Below are positions 8,126-16,847 of a stretch of 64,000 nt of DNA, in pieces. This stretch comes from CAYOZN01 sp964408455 (GTDB lineage: Bacteria; Planctomycetota; Phycisphaerae; UBA1845; UTPLA1). Numbering within the stretch: the stretch's first letter is position 1; every line of letters begins with the position of its first letter. The stretch is from NCBI GenBank assembly GCA_964408455.1, contig CAYOZN010000015.1, forward strand, positions 1 through 64,000. The letters run 5' to 3'. The notes below the pieces were generated by a model. That model was not told the origin of the DNA, made no database searches, and worked only from the letters and a program-made list of their open reading frames with translations. The position numbers and the translations under genes were made by a program.

Positions 8126-9124
8126 ATGGCAACCGCCCTCGTCAACGCCGGCGCCCACGTCGCGAACCAGCCGGAGATTTCCTGCGTTGCCTGCGGCAAG
8201 GCTGTGGGCGCGAAGCGGCCCTTTGCAAGCCTGCCGGCGCACGCGAGCGGCATGCAGCTCTATCGATGCATTCACTGCCGGCTGGTGCAGCAGCATCCGC
8301 GCTATACGCCGGCGGAGCTGAAGGCGCTGTACGCCGGCGACTATTACGTCTTCTCGGAGCGGGAGGGCGAGCGCTGGGCGCGGGCGGTGCAGCAGTACGC
8401 GGTACACCTGCTGCCGCTGGAGTCTGGGCGCTGGCAGCGCCTGCTGGATGTGGGCTGCGCGCTGGGCCATCTGTCGGCGCTGGCCGCGGCGCGCGGCTGG
8501 CACGTCTGCGGCGTGGATGTCTCGGCGGAGGCGGTGAGCCGTGCATCGCGCGCTTTCGGCATCGATGCCCGTGCCGGAACGCTGGCATCGTACCGGACGA
8601 CGTGGCCGCCGTTTGACGCCGTTTTCCTGGGCGATGTGATCGAGCACGTGCCCGATCCGGCGGCGCTGCTCCGCGAGGTGCGGTCGGTGCTGGCGCCGGG
8701 CGGCGTGGCGTGCATCGACACGCCCAACGTGGGCAGCCACTGGCGGATCGCCGGCGGCTCGCGCTGGCTGGGCTTCAACCGGTTTCATATCAACCTGTTT
8801 GACGCGGCGGCGCTGGCGTCGCTGCTGCACGACTGCGGGTTCGTCGACGTTCAGGTGGGCGCCTACACGCATTACCGTTACGAGGGGCTTGCCAACCGGC
8901 CGGAAGTGGACGGGTGGCTGAACAGGCTGCCGGCCGGTGCGGCGTGGCGATTGAAGGGCCTGCTGAAGAAGACCGGCCGCTTTGGCCGGTGGGCATCGCT
9001 GCGCATGCTGCCGCCCGACTCGCTCGATGCGGCCCGGCGACAGGTGGAACGGTTCAAGCGGCAGCCGGAAATGGCCCGCCGTCTGCGCGGCGACAATCTT
9101 GCTGCGCGGGCACGCCGCGGATGA
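8126..9124 (+). CDS. SAM-dependent methyltransferase with N-terminal zinc ribbon
   Basis: 332-residue class I methyltransferase. The N-terminus has a CxxC...CxxC ribbon ('CVACGK' near residue 20 and 'YRCIHCRLVQ' near 50). The SAM-binding fold follows: 'LLDVGCALGHLSALAAARGW' (motif I, about 109-128), 'VDVSAEAV', 'FDAVFLGDVIEHVPDP' (motif II) and 'LAPGGVACIDTPN'. This ribbon plus Methyltransf_23 layout is typical of enzymes acting on sugars or small metabolites in glycan or natural-product loci. The acceptor cannot be told from sequence. It is followed 69 bases later by phzF on the same strand; the upstream neighbour is divergent. Confidence 0.88.
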   Translation: MATALVNAGAHVANQPEISCVACGKAVGAKRPFASLPAHASGMQLYRCIHCRLVQQHPRYTPAELKALYAGDYYVFSEREGERWARAVQQYAVHLLPLESGRWQRLLDVGCALGHLSALAAARGWHVCGVDVSAEAVSRASRAFGIDARAGTLASYRTTWPPFDAVFLGDVIEHVPDPAALLREVRSVLAPGGVACIDTPNVGSHWRIAGGSRWLGFNRFHINLFDAAALASLLHDCGFVDVQVGAYTHYRYEGLANRPEVDGWLNRLPAGAAWRLKGLLKKTGRFGRWASLRMLPPDSLDAARRQVERFKRQPEMARRLRGDNLAARARRG

Positions 9125-9193
9125 GGGTGGATGCCATGAAACCTGGCGGCGGCGGTGCTGACCGGCATGCCGACGGCGACTATCATGCCCGGC

Positions 9194-10126
9194 ATGTCTG
9201 AACCCCTGCGTTTCAAGCTCGTCGATGCCTTTGCGCGGTCCGCCTGCACCGGAAACGTGGCCGGGGTGGTTCTGGATGCCGACGGGCTCGACGAACAACA
9301 GATGCAGCTCATTGCGGCCGAATTCAATGCCAGCGAGACGGCATTCGTGCTCGATCCGTCGGTTCAGGCTGCGGCACTGCGCCTGCGGTGGTTTTCGCCC
9401 GGCTGCGAGGTGGATTTCTGCGGGCACGCGACGCTGGCGGCCGTGCACGCCCTGCTGGAGGAGGGCCGCTTCGCCAATGCGTTTCGCGAGCCGGGCACGA
9501 TCCTTCCGATCGAGACACGCTCGGGCATCGTCACGGTGCGCGTGGAGCGCGGGGCCGCGGGACAGGCGCCGACGATCTGGCTGGACACGCCGCACAACGA
9601 GCCGAAGCCGAAGCAGGTGGTGCTGCCGCCGCTACTGCACCATCTGGGGCTCCCGACCGATGCCGTCGACCCGGCACTGAAGCCGATTTTAACGCACGAC
9701 GACGACGTCATCTTCGCGGTGCGGAGCCTGCCGATCCTGCTGGACATCACGCCGGCCATGGGCGAATTGGCACGGCATTGCCGGCGCGAGGGCATCCGCG
9801 GCGTGATGGTGACGACAACGAATACGCCGACGCCGGCAGCAGTGACGCAGTCGCGGTTTTTTGCGCCGGCGGCCGGCATCGACGAGGACCCCGTCACCGG
9901 CAGCGCTCACGGGCCGCTGGGGCTGCACCTGGTACGGTCGGGGCTGGTCCCCGCCGTCGACGGGAGGGCCGATTTTCACTGCCTTCAGGCGCGGGCGGGC
10001 GGCCGGGCGGGGCTGGTCCGGGTGGTCGTGGCTCGGGACGGCGACGCATGGTCGGTCCGCGTCGGCGGGACGTGCGTGACGACGGCGAGTGGCAAATTGA
10101 TGGCACTACCACGAAAGAGGGATTAA
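9194..10126 (+). CDS. PhzF family isomerase
   Basis: 310-residue protein of the PhzF/diaminopimelate-epimerase fold. Family marks: 'VDAFARSACTGNVAGVV' at the N-terminus, 'ETAFV' (the catalytic-region Glu after 'FNAS'), 'RWFSPGCEVDFCGHATLAA', and 'DEDPVTGSAHGPLG' in the C-terminal half. Most genomic PhzF homologues are of unknown substrate; no phenazine genes are near, so a phenazine role is not implied. The start at ATG 9194 matches the family N-terminus. A TATCAT hexamer sits 7 bases before the ATG and no clear Shine-Dalgarno is seen. The 3' end runs into a G-run tract shared with the convergent ylbF-like gene. Confidence 0.9.
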   Translation: MSEPLRFKLVDAFARSACTGNVAGVVLDADGLDEQQMQLIAAEFNASETAFVLDPSVQAAALRLRWFSPGCEVDFCGHATLAAVHALLEEGRFANAFREPGTILPIETRSGIVTVRVERGAAGQAPTIWLDTPHNEPKPKQVVLPPLLHHLGLPTDAVDPALKPILTHDDDVIFAVRSLPILLDITPAMGELARHCRREGIRGVMVTTTNTPTPAAVTQSRFFAPAAGIDEDPVTGSAHGPLGLHLVRSGLVPAVDGRADFHCLQARAGGRAGLVRVVVARDGDAWSVRVGGTCVTTASGKLMALPRKRD

Positions 10127-10154
10127 GGGACTGAGGGATCAAGGGGGTCAGGGG
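10117..10154. repeat. Purine-rich G-run tract at a convergent gene junction
   Basis: Five runs of 3-5 G at 10119, 10127, 10134, 10143 and 10151, separated by short A/T-containing spacers (e.g. attaa, actga). The tract overlaps the last codons of both convergent genes and is a potential G-quadruplex on the plus strand. A similar tract lies at 54058-54087. Confidence 0.7.
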
Positions 10155-10489
10155 CTGCCGGTCTCGTCAGCGGCGGTATCGATGGCGTCGTTGATGCGCT
10201 TCATCATCTCGAGGTAGTCCGCCTGGTGACGCAGCATGTTCTTGAGCAAATCATTGGAGGCCATCCTGCCCTGGAGATCGGCGAGCAGCCGCTTGTCGTC
10301 GGGTTCGATCGGTTTACCCTCCATTTCGAGCATTTGCAGTTTCTGCGCCTGTTGCTGATAGCGCTTGAGCACGTCCTGGGCATTCTTGTCTTCGGCCACT
10401 GCCCGGGCTGCGGCGACAAAGCTCTTCATTCGCGGATGGGAGGCGATCTTCTTGCCCAGCGCGCGTGCTTCGGCGATGATGTCTTCCAT
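10148..10489 (-). CDS. YlbF/YmcA-family protein
   Basis: 113-residue all-helical protein of the Com_YlbF family (DUF964): 'EDIIAEARALGKKIASHPRM', 'AARAVAEDKNAQDVLKRYQQ', a Gln/Lys-rich middle and 'MMKRINDAIDTA'. In Bacillus, YlbF, YmcA and YaaT form a complex that assists RNase Y in mRNA maturation; in other phyla the role is inferred only. Start chosen at ATG 10489, with AAAGGA about 11 bases upstream; the frame remains open to 10549. It is divergent from the RNase R gene (95 bases between starts), a suggestive pairing with an RNA-decay enzyme, though not proof of joint function. Confidence 0.82.
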   Translation of the reverse strand: MEDIIAEARALGKKIASHPRMKSFVAAARAVAEDKNAQDVLKRYQQQAQKLQMLEMEGKPIEPDDKRLLADLQGRMASNDLLKNMLRHQADYLEMMKRINDAIDTAADETGSP

Positions 10490-10584
10490 AGTCACGAGTC
10501 CTTTATCTGAACCGGCGTCCGGAATTCCATTCGACACACATCGTCCCACCTTCCCGGCCCGCCGGCAAGCAACATTGGTTCAAC

Positions 10585-13050
10585 ATGCCCAAACGTTTTT
10601 CTGAACGAATCATCGAAGTCCTCAGCAGCCCCGGCTATCAACCGCTGCGGGCAAAAAAGCTCGCCCGGCAGATGGGCATCGCGGCCGCCGAAATGGGCGG
10701 TTTTCACGACGCCGTGGATGCGCTGCGCCGCGTCGGCCGCGTCGTCATCGGCACCGACAATGCCCTGATGCTGCCGCAGGCGGCCGGGCAGATGATCGGC
10801 ACCCTGCGGGCGAATCCGCGGGGATTTGCGTTCGTGGTGCCCGACGAACCGACCGCCCACGGCGATCTGTTCATCGGGCCGGGTGACAGCCTGGATGCGG
10901 TGACGGGCGATCGCGTGCTCTGCCAGGTGATGCGGCGCGGGAAGCGCGACGGGAAGGACCGGCTGGGCGGCCGGGTGCTGCGCATCCTGGAGCGCGGCAA
11001 CAGCCGGTTTGTCGGCCGGCTGCGGCGCGAAGAGGCGCTCTGGTACGTGCAGACCGACGGCAACACGCTGCACGCGCCGATCCTGATCGGCGATCCGGGG
11101 GCGAAGGGGGCAAAGGCGGACGACCAGGTGGTGGTGGAGATCACGCGCTATCCCAGCGACGGCGCGCCGGCACGCGGGGTGATCGTCGAGCGGCTCGGTG
11201 CGCACGACGAGGCGGGCATCGACGTGGAGAGCATCGTGCGGCAGTTTCATCTGCCGAGTGCCTTTCCGGAGGCAGTGTTGAACGAGGCGGGGGCGTTGGC
11301 GCGCAGTTACGCACCGGCCCGGGTGGCCGAAGATCGAGAAGACCTGTCCGATCGCATCATCATCACGGTCGACCCCGATGATGCGCGCGACTACGACGAC
11401 GCGATTTCGCTGGTGCGGCTGGACGGCGGCGATGGATCGGCCGGCCGCGCGCGGAGTAATGGCCGTGGCCGGCGCTCGACCGCCGGCGGGCCGGCGTGGG
11501 AGCTGGGGGTGCACATTGCCGACGTGAGCACGTTCGTCACGCCGGGCTCGGCAATCGACGACGAGGCGGTGAAGCGCGGCACCAGTGTGTATCTGCCCGG
11601 CCGCGTGATCCCCATGCTGCCCGAGGTGCTGTCGAACGAGATATGCAGCCTTCAGGAGGGCGAGCCGCGGCTGACGAAGAGCGCGTTCATTCAATACGAC
11701 GCCGAGGGCCACGTCGTCGGCACGCGGTTCGCGAACACGGTCATCCGTTCGCACAAGCGGCTGACGTATGGGCAGGCGACGGGCATTCTGGAAGGCCGGC
11801 GCGGCGGCTTCGACAAGCGCGTGATCGAGCTGGTGCAGAACATGGACGCGCTGGCGCGGGCGATTCAGAAGCGGCGGATTGCCGACGGCATGATCGAGTT
11901 GGACCTGCCGGCGGTCGATCTGATCCTCGACGAGGACGGCCGCGTGGTCGATGCGCGGCCGGAGGATACCAGCTTCAGCCACAAAATCATCGAAATGTTC
12001 ATGGTCGAGGCCAACGAGGCGATTGCCCGACTGCTGCACAGCCACGAGGTGCCATTCATTCGCCGCGTTCACCCAGAGCCGGACGAAGAGTCGCTCGAGG
12101 GCATGGCACGGCTGGTGCGGGCCGGCGGGCTGAAGCTGCCTGCGCGGATCGAGCCGCGCGATTTGCAGAAGCTCTTGCACACGCTGCACGGCAAGCCGGG
12201 GGCGTATGCGGTGAACCTGGCGGTGCTGCGTTCGATGCAGATGGCGGAGTATTCGCCGAAGCGGATCGGGCATTTTGCGCTGGCGAGCGAGGATTATGCG
12301 CACTTTACCAGCCCGATCCGGCGCTATCCGGATTTGATGGTGCATCGACTGCTGGACGAGTTTCTGGGCGGCCAACTGGGCGAGGGCAGGCGCGGCCGCC
12401 GTGGCCGGACCGCAGCGAAGCGCGTCGGGCGAGGCGGCGACGGTCGTGCCAAGGGCCATGCGGGTGGCACTGGCGAAAAGGACCCGCTGGCGGAGATCGC
12501 GCGGCAGTTGTCGTACCTCTCGCGGCGGGCGGAGAGCGCCGAACGCGAACTGAAGACGGTCAAGGTGCTGTCGCTGCTGGAAAAGCAGGTGGGCGAGGAG
12601 TTTGAAGGCGTGGTGACGGGCGTCACCAACTTTGGCCTGTTCGTGCAGCACCCGAAGTACCTGATTGACGGGCTCCTGCGGCTGGAGGACCTGGGGGATG
12701 ACTGGTGGGAGGTGGATGTGAAGGCCGGCCGCGTGATGGGCGAGCGGAGCCGTAAGACGTATGCCCTGGGCGCGACGGTGCACGTGCGCATCGCCGATGT
12801 TGATGTGCCGGGGCGGGAGCTGGAGCTGGCCCTGATCGGCGTAGAATCGCGGGGCCGCAAGGCTGGCTCGTCACGCAGGGGCCCTTCCGCGGCAAGACCT
12901 CAAGGGCGCGACGGCCGGACACGGGCGGGCACGCCATCCACGCGCCCTTCCGGCGCCGGGCCGCGCCGGCCAACCGGTGCGGGAAATCAGGGTCGCAGCC
13001 AGCCTTCGCGGCGAAAGGGCCACCGCAAGGGTGGGCGAAAGCGCCGCTAG
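10585..13050 (+). CDS. rnr: Ribonuclease R
   Basis: 3'-5' processive exoribonuclease that degrades structured RNA. The 821 residues run: N-terminal winged helix (1-75), cold-shock domains (about 75-215, 'GFAFVVPDEP'), RNB catalytic domain (about 245-590) with the Asp cluster 'VDPDDARDYDDAISL', an S1 domain (about 670-755, 'GEEFEGVVTGVTNFGLFVQ') and a Lys/Arg-rich tail (760-821) as in other RNase R proteins. Two low-complexity Gly/Arg insertions interrupt the RNB region, one right after the catalytic Asp loop (near residue 280) and one before S1 (near 600-630). A long open frame on the opposite strand is a codon-bias shadow. Confidence 0.97.
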   Translation: MPKRFSERIIEVLSSPGYQPLRAKKLARQMGIAAAEMGGFHDAVDALRRVGRVVIGTDNALMLPQAAGQMIGTLRANPRGFAFVVPDEPTAHGDLFIGPGDSLDAVTGDRVLCQVMRRGKRDGKDRLGGRVLRILERGNSRFVGRLRREEALWYVQTDGNTLHAPILIGDPGAKGAKADDQVVVEITRYPSDGAPARGVIVERLGAHDEAGIDVESIVRQFHLPSAFPEAVLNEAGALARSYAPARVAEDREDLSDRIIITVDPDDARDYDDAISLVRLDGGDGSAGRARSNGRGRRSTAGGPAWELGVHIADVSTFVTPGSAIDDEAVKRGTSVYLPGRVIPMLPEVLSNEICSLQEGEPRLTKSAFIQYDAEGHVVGTRFANTVIRSHKRLTYGQATGILEGRRGGFDKRVIELVQNMDALARAIQKRRIADGMIELDLPAVDLILDEDGRVVDARPEDTSFSHKIIEMFMVEANEAIARLLHSHEVPFIRRVHPEPDEESLEGMARLVRAGGLKLPARIEPRDLQKLLHTLHGKPGAYAVNLAVLRSMQMAEYSPKRIGHFALASEDYAHFTSPIRRYPDLMVHRLLDEFLGGQLGEGRRGRRGRTAAKRVGRGGDGRAKGHAGGTGEKDPLAEIARQLSYLSRRAESAERELKTVKVLSLLEKQVGEEFEGVVTGVTNFGLFVQHPKYLIDGLLRLEDLGDDWWEVDVKAGRVMGERSRKTYALGATVHVRIADVDVPGRELELALIGVESRGRKAGSSRRGPSAARPQGRDGRTRAGTPSTRPSGAGPRRPTGAGNQGRSQPSRRKGHRKGGRKRR

Positions 13051-13062
13051 AGTCGATTAGAA

Positions 13063-13167
13063 ATGGAACCACGCGCCCGCATCGCCAATGCGCGCTGTCT
13101 CGGCTGCGGCTATCCACTGCGAAAGCTGAGCGAGCCGCGCTGCCGGGGTGCGCAGTTCGCCTTCTGA
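13063..13167 (+). pseudogene. Truncated zinc-ribbon remnant
   Basis: A 34-codon frame directly after rnr reads 'CLGCGYPLRKLSEPRCRG' and then departs to AQFAF-stop. The beginning matches the planctomycete 'CPxCGYNLxGLxxxRCPECG' ribbon seen intact at 6110, but the second CxxC knuckle is lost. It looks like the 5' remnant of a deleted or frameshifted ribbon-membrane protein gene. Confidence 0.5.
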
Positions 13168-13226
13168 ATTCCCCGTCCAACTTCCGTTGGCCCCCGCCCG
13201 TCAGGCCTGCTACCCTGTTCCCACAG

Positions 13227-14315
13227 ATGAACCGCAGCCCCACGACAACCCTGTCCCGCCGGCCCGGCGTTCGCGAGATGCAGCGGGCCATGCTGGCCGC
13301 CGACGCCGAATATGACGGCATCTTCGTGACCGCCGTGAAGACGACGGGGATCTTCTGCCGGCCGTCGTGCCGGGCGAAGAAGCCTCGGCCGGAGAATGTC
13401 GAGTTCTTCCCCGAGCCGCGCGACGCCCTGCTGGCGGGATACCGGCCTTGCAAGCGGTGCCGCCCGATGGACACCAACGGCCGCCCGCCCGGATGGGTCG
13501 CCCGGCTGCTGGCGGCGGCCGACCAGCGCGTGGACGAGCGGCTGCGCGACCGCGACATTCGCGAACTCGGCGTCGAGCCTGTGCAGGCGCGGCGATATTT
13601 CAACACCCACTATGGCATGACGTTTCAGGCATACCATCGCGCCCGCCGCCTGGGCCGGGCAATGGCCGTCTTGCGACAAGGAGCACACGTGACCAGCACC
13701 GCACTTTCGACCGGCTACGCCAGCGAATCGGGCTTTCGCGAGGCGTTTGAGAAGCTCTTCGGCGATGTGCCCACGCGGCGGCGCGACAAGGGCGAGGCCT
13801 GCATCGTCGCCAGCATGATCGAAAGCCCCGTGGGGCCGCTGCTCGTCGGGGCCACGGAGACGGCACTGTGCCTGCTGGAATTCTGCGATCGGCGGGCGAT
13901 TGAGAAGCAGATCAGGACGCTGCGCGGGCGATTTGGCGCACCCGTCGTGCCGGGTTCCAATCGCGTGCTGAAGCAGGCGATTGGCGAGTTGAACGAATAT
14001 TTCGCGGGCGAGCGGACGGCGTTCGACGTGCCGCTGCACCATCCCGGCACGCCGTTTCAGGAAGAAGTGTGGCGGGCGCTGTTGAAGATTCCCTATGGAC
14101 AGACGATCAGCTATGCCGAGCTGGCCCGCCGCGTCGGCAGGCCGGATGCGCAGCGGGCGGTCGGCACGGCCAACGGGTGCAACCGCATCGCCATCGTCAT
14201 TCCGTGCCATCGCGTGGTGAACAAGGATGGCAAGCTCGGCGGCTATGGCGGGGGCCTGTGGCGCAAGCAGATTCTGCTGGATCTGGAGCGGGGGCAACGG
14301 CCACTGTCCCGATAG
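13227..14315 (+). CDS. ada: Ada: bifunctional DNA repair methyltransferase and transcription regulator
   Basis: 362-residue Ada. The N-terminal methyl-phosphotriester domain has the four zinc Cys at C44, C48, C75 and C78 ('GIFCRPSC' and 'YRPCKRC'). An AraC-type helix-turn-helix follows (about 95-185, 'GYASESGFREAFEKLFGDVP'). The C-terminal O6-methylguanine methyltransferase ends with the active-site motif 'IPCHRVV' (Cys ~327). The full bifunctional architecture is retained, so adaptive-response regulation by self-methylation is expected. No alkA or alkB lies next to it in this window. A TACCCT hexamer precedes the ATG by about 10 bases, with no strong Shine-Dalgarno. Confidence 0.96.
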   Translation: MNRSPTTTLSRRPGVREMQRAMLAADAEYDGIFVTAVKTTGIFCRPSCRAKKPRPENVEFFPEPRDALLAGYRPCKRCRPMDTNGRPPGWVARLLAAADQRVDERLRDRDIRELGVEPVQARRYFNTHYGMTFQAYHRARRLGRAMAVLRQGAHVTSTALSTGYASESGFREAFEKLFGDVPTRRRDKGEACIVASMIESPVGPLLVGATETALCLLEFCDRRAIEKQIRTLRGRFGAPVVPGSNRVLKQAIGELNEYFAGERTAFDVPLHHPGTPFQEEVWRALLKIPYGQTISYAELARRVGRPDAQRAVGTANGCNRIAIVIPCHRVVNKDGKLGGYGGGLWRKQILLDLERGQRPLSR

Positions 14316-14416
14316 TGCTGACGAGCGGGAGCGGATGGCAGACGTGTCGACCGTGGTCCCGGGCAATCGCAAGGTCCGTTTGAGAAGGCAATCGCGTGCC
14401 GCGGGAACAACAGCGA

Positions 14417-14875
14417 TCAGCCCGCGGGCACGACGACCGGCATCTTGCCCAGGACGGCGCCGAATGCCACGATGATGGCAACGAGGAGCGCATTCAGGCC
14501 GAGCCATGCCGTACGCCGCTGCCGCAGCTTTTCGAAGGCCTTCGCCCGGCCGGTCAGGGCGCTGCCGACGAAGAAGACGGCGAGGGCGAGGAGGATCTTG
14601 CCGCCCATCAAAGCGTGGTATTGGCCCTGGCCCTTGTGCTGCGGCATTTCGACGGTGATGTAATTGTAAAAGCCGGAGACCAATAGCGCGAGAATGCTCA
14701 TGCCGAGCAGCATGGCGAAGCGTCGGCGCACGCGCTCGTGGATGTCGGCGCGCACGTCATCGGCGAGGCCGCGCAGAGCGGGTGACAGCGCCGCCAGGGC
14801 GAAAATGGTCCCGCCGGCGGCGACGATTGCACCCATGATGTGCAGCCAGCGCATGGCGACTTCGATCGGGTTCAT
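14417..14875 (-). CDS. CopD-like integral membrane protein
   Basis: 152-residue protein with four hydrophobic segments (about 8-30, 52-72, 88-110 and 128-150). It starts 'MNPIEVAMRWLHIMGAIVAAGG', where the WLH...G pattern of the first helix is typical of CopD/DUF2269-like proteins related to copper-resistance CopD. ATG 14875 is preceded by GAGGG at about 8 bases. The gene is convergent with ada and is followed upstream, on the same strand, by the SDR gene. Ligand (copper or heme) unproven; no other copper gene lies nearby. Confidence 0.65.
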   Translation of the reverse strand: MNPIEVAMRWLHIMGAIVAAGGTIFALAALSPALRGLADDVRADIHERVRRRFAMLLGMSILALLVSGFYNYITVEMPQHKGQGQYHALMGGKILLALAVFFVGSALTGRAKAFEKLRQRRTAWLGLNALLVAIIVAFGAVLGKMPVVVPAG

Positions 14876-14959
14876 AATTACGCCCTCGCGAGTACTCGCC
14901 GAGCAGGCTCGGCGGCCAAAATGATTACACATTGCTGACGCATGGTCGCCGCCGGCCTG

Positions 14960-16027
14960 TCAGCGTTCGATTCGAACGGCATAGCCGCGCAGCTCGTCTT
15001 CGAAACTCCGCAGCCGCATATCGAAAGCGGCTTCGACAGGGGCGGGATCGGCTGTCGAATCCTCCTGCGACATCCGAACCTGGGCATCGTTGAATCGCAG
15101 CATGCGTGGCAGGAGCGGCAGCTTCATCACCGTGGCGGCCATGGCCCGCGCCAGCGGAACGGGCATGCCGACCATCGGCTTCCAGCGTTTGGCATCGGGA
15201 ATCAAGTCGCGGCAGATGCGATACATTTCCTTCCACGTCATGGCCCGCGGGCCGACCAGATCGTAGACCTGCCCGATCGTTTGCGGCCGGGACAGTGCGG
15301 CGACGAAGCAATATGCCACATCCCTGACATCGACCGGCTGGATGCGGGACTGACCGTCGCCGAAGTAGGGGATGACCGGGAAGGGCGAGGGGATGAAGCC
15401 GAGCAGCGGCACCATCGAGCGCGTGACGAAGATCTTCATCATGCGCATGAACTCGCCATCGGGGCCGTGGATGAGGCTGGGGCGGAAGATGGTCCAATCG
15501 AGGCCGCTGGCGCGGACGACGTTCTCGGCCTTCCACTTGGTGCGGTGGTATTCGCTGGCGGGGGCGGCCCGGGTGCCGAGGGCCGACATGTGGATGTAGC
15601 GCGTGATGCCGGCGGCAAGGCAGGCATCCACGACGCGCTGCGTGCCCTGGAAGTGGATGCGATCGAAGGTCTGCCCGCGGAGACGATCCTCGGCGATGAT
15701 GCCGACCAGGTGGATGGCGGCCTCGGCGCCTTTCGCGGCCTCTGCCAGCGCCGCGGCATCGAACAGATCGCCGTGAACCACTTCGTAGCGATCGCCGGGT
15801 ACCTGGTGCATTTCTGCGACGAAGCGGTGGCGATCGCGGACGAGGCAGACGGGCTTGTGCCCGCGGGCGACGAGTTCACGGACGACATGGCGGCCGACGA
15901 AGCCGGAGGCGCCGGTGACGAAGACGCGCGTCAGGAATGGCGGCCCGGCGGCGTTTAGGGAATTTTCCGTCTGACTAATCGGGGCTTGCCCCTCAGTGGA
16001 ATTGACAGTTCCGGCCTCGACGCTCAC
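14960..16027 (-). CDS. NAD(P)-binding SDR, complex I NDUFA9-like (atypical SDR5)
   Basis: 355-residue atypical short-chain dehydrogenase. The nucleotide motif 'VFVTGASGFVGRHVVRELVA' begins at about residue 34; 'YHRTKWKAENVV' carries the YxxxK pair; 'FRPSLIHGPDGEFM' and 'VQPVDVRDVA'-like blocks are NDUFA9/YbjT type. The N-terminal ~30 residues (GTG start at 16027) are unconserved, so the real start may be internal. Bacterial members often act in quinone, sterol or carotenoid metabolism, or as redox sensors; the substrate is unknown here. The adjacent upstream gene (16217, plus strand) is divergent. Confidence 0.85.
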   Translation of the reverse strand: MSVEAGTVNSTEGQAPISQTENSLNAAGPPFLTRVFVTGASGFVGRHVVRELVARGHKPVCLVRDRHRFVAEMHQVPGDRYEVVHGDLFDAAALAEAAKGAEAAIHLVGIIAEDRLRGQTFDRIHFQGTQRVVDACLAAGITRYIHMSALGTRAAPASEYHRTKWKAENVVRASGLDWTIFRPSLIHGPDGEFMRMMKIFVTRSMVPLLGFIPSPFPVIPYFGDGQSRIQPVDVRDVAYCFVAALSRPQTIGQVYDLVGPRAMTWKEMYRICRDLIPDAKRWKPMVGMPVPLARAMAATVMKLPLLPRMLRFNDAQVRMSQEDSTADPAPVEAAFDMRLRSFEDELRGYAVRIER

Positions 16028-16216
16028 ACTCGTTTACTTCCTTTCCGCCAGGCATGCCGCACAGTACTGGTTCACCAACGGACTTCGCGCCCGAGGCTGG
16101 CGACGACGCGTGCGGCACCAGAGGCTGGAATAATAGCGACCACGGATGGCATGGTCGAGAAGCCGGCGCATATGAGAACTCAACGGAATTCTCTTACCTC
16201 CTCGGCAGGTGCGACG

Positions 16217-16720
16217 ATGGCCGACGCGCACGAAGGACGGCTGCGATGCCTGCCGAGCATCGGCCTGTTGATTCTCATCAATTTGATTCCCCTGGCCGCC
16301 AGTCCCTCGCGCAGCGTCGTTGTGCCGCTCATGATTCTGTCGCTGATTTATACGGCCTGGCTCGTGCTGAGAATTCGCGATGCCTGCGGCGATTGCCACT
16401 CGCTGGGTGGGATCGAGCTCTGGCTGTTCAGATTCAGCGGGCTGATCTCCATCCTGATCCTGTTCACGACTTTTCTGGCTTCGTCGTTTGCGGCGGATGA
16501 GCCGTGGTCGCCAGAGACCCACGCCATCTTCATGCAGATCTTCATGGAGCTTGGCGTTTTCTTCAGCACGGCCTGCCTGCTGGCGCCTGTTGCGATCAGG
16601 CCCCTGCCGCCGGTTTTCGCATGGAAGGCAATCAACCTGCCACTCTGGATCATTTACGTGCTGCTGCTGACGCTCGGGACAATGGCTAACGCTCTGCGCG
16701 GCTACGAGGCCGGCTGGTAA
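16217..16720 (+). CDS. Four-helix integral membrane protein, unknown function
   Basis: 167 residues with hydrophobic segments at about 15-33, 36-55, 76-98 and 110-165 (the last probably two helices), a short 'RIRDACGDCHSLGG' loop containing a CxxC, and otherwise no family I recognise. The start at ATG 16217 has an AGG seven bases upstream; ATG 16172 in the same frame is the alternative. It is divergent from the SDR gene and followed by the P5C dehydrogenase promoter. No function can be assigned. Confidence 0.6.
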   Translation: MADAHEGRLRCLPSIGLLILINLIPLAASPSRSVVVPLMILSLIYTAWLVLRIRDACGDCHSLGGIELWLFRFSGLISILILFTTFLASSFAADEPWSPETHAIFMQIFMELGVFFSTACLLAPVAIRPLPPVFAWKAINLPLWIIYVLLLTLGTMANALRGYEAGW

Positions 16721-16791
16721 CATCTCGTTCGATTCATTCGAATGTCATCGGGACCGGGCCTGGTCGTCTCCCTCAATGTCGTCTGAATCGC

Positions 16792-16797
16792 TATAAT
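16792..16797 (+). promoter_or_regulatory. Consensus -10 box (TATAAT) before P5C dehydrogenase
   Basis: A perfect TATAAT in otherwise GC-rich DNA, 50 bases before the ATG at 16848. No good -35 hexamer is seen at 16-18 bases upstream. The implied leader is about 44 nt, with the ACGGAG ribosome site at 16833. Confidence 0.45.
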
Positions 16798-16847
16798 CCG
16801 GGGTTTGATGGAATATTTGCCTTTGTTTTAACACGGAGTCGTTGACA

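Noticed and set aside
9194..10126. Phenazine biosynthesis
   Set aside because: PhzF homologues are widespread and no other phz gene is present.
10492..12783. 763-codon open frame antisense to RNase R
   Set aside because: Arises from the GC-rich third-position bias of rnr; His/Arg/Pro-rich, no motifs, and rnr is certain.
16842..16847. TTG start for the P5C dehydrogenase
   Set aside because: The ribosome site spacing favours ATG 16848.
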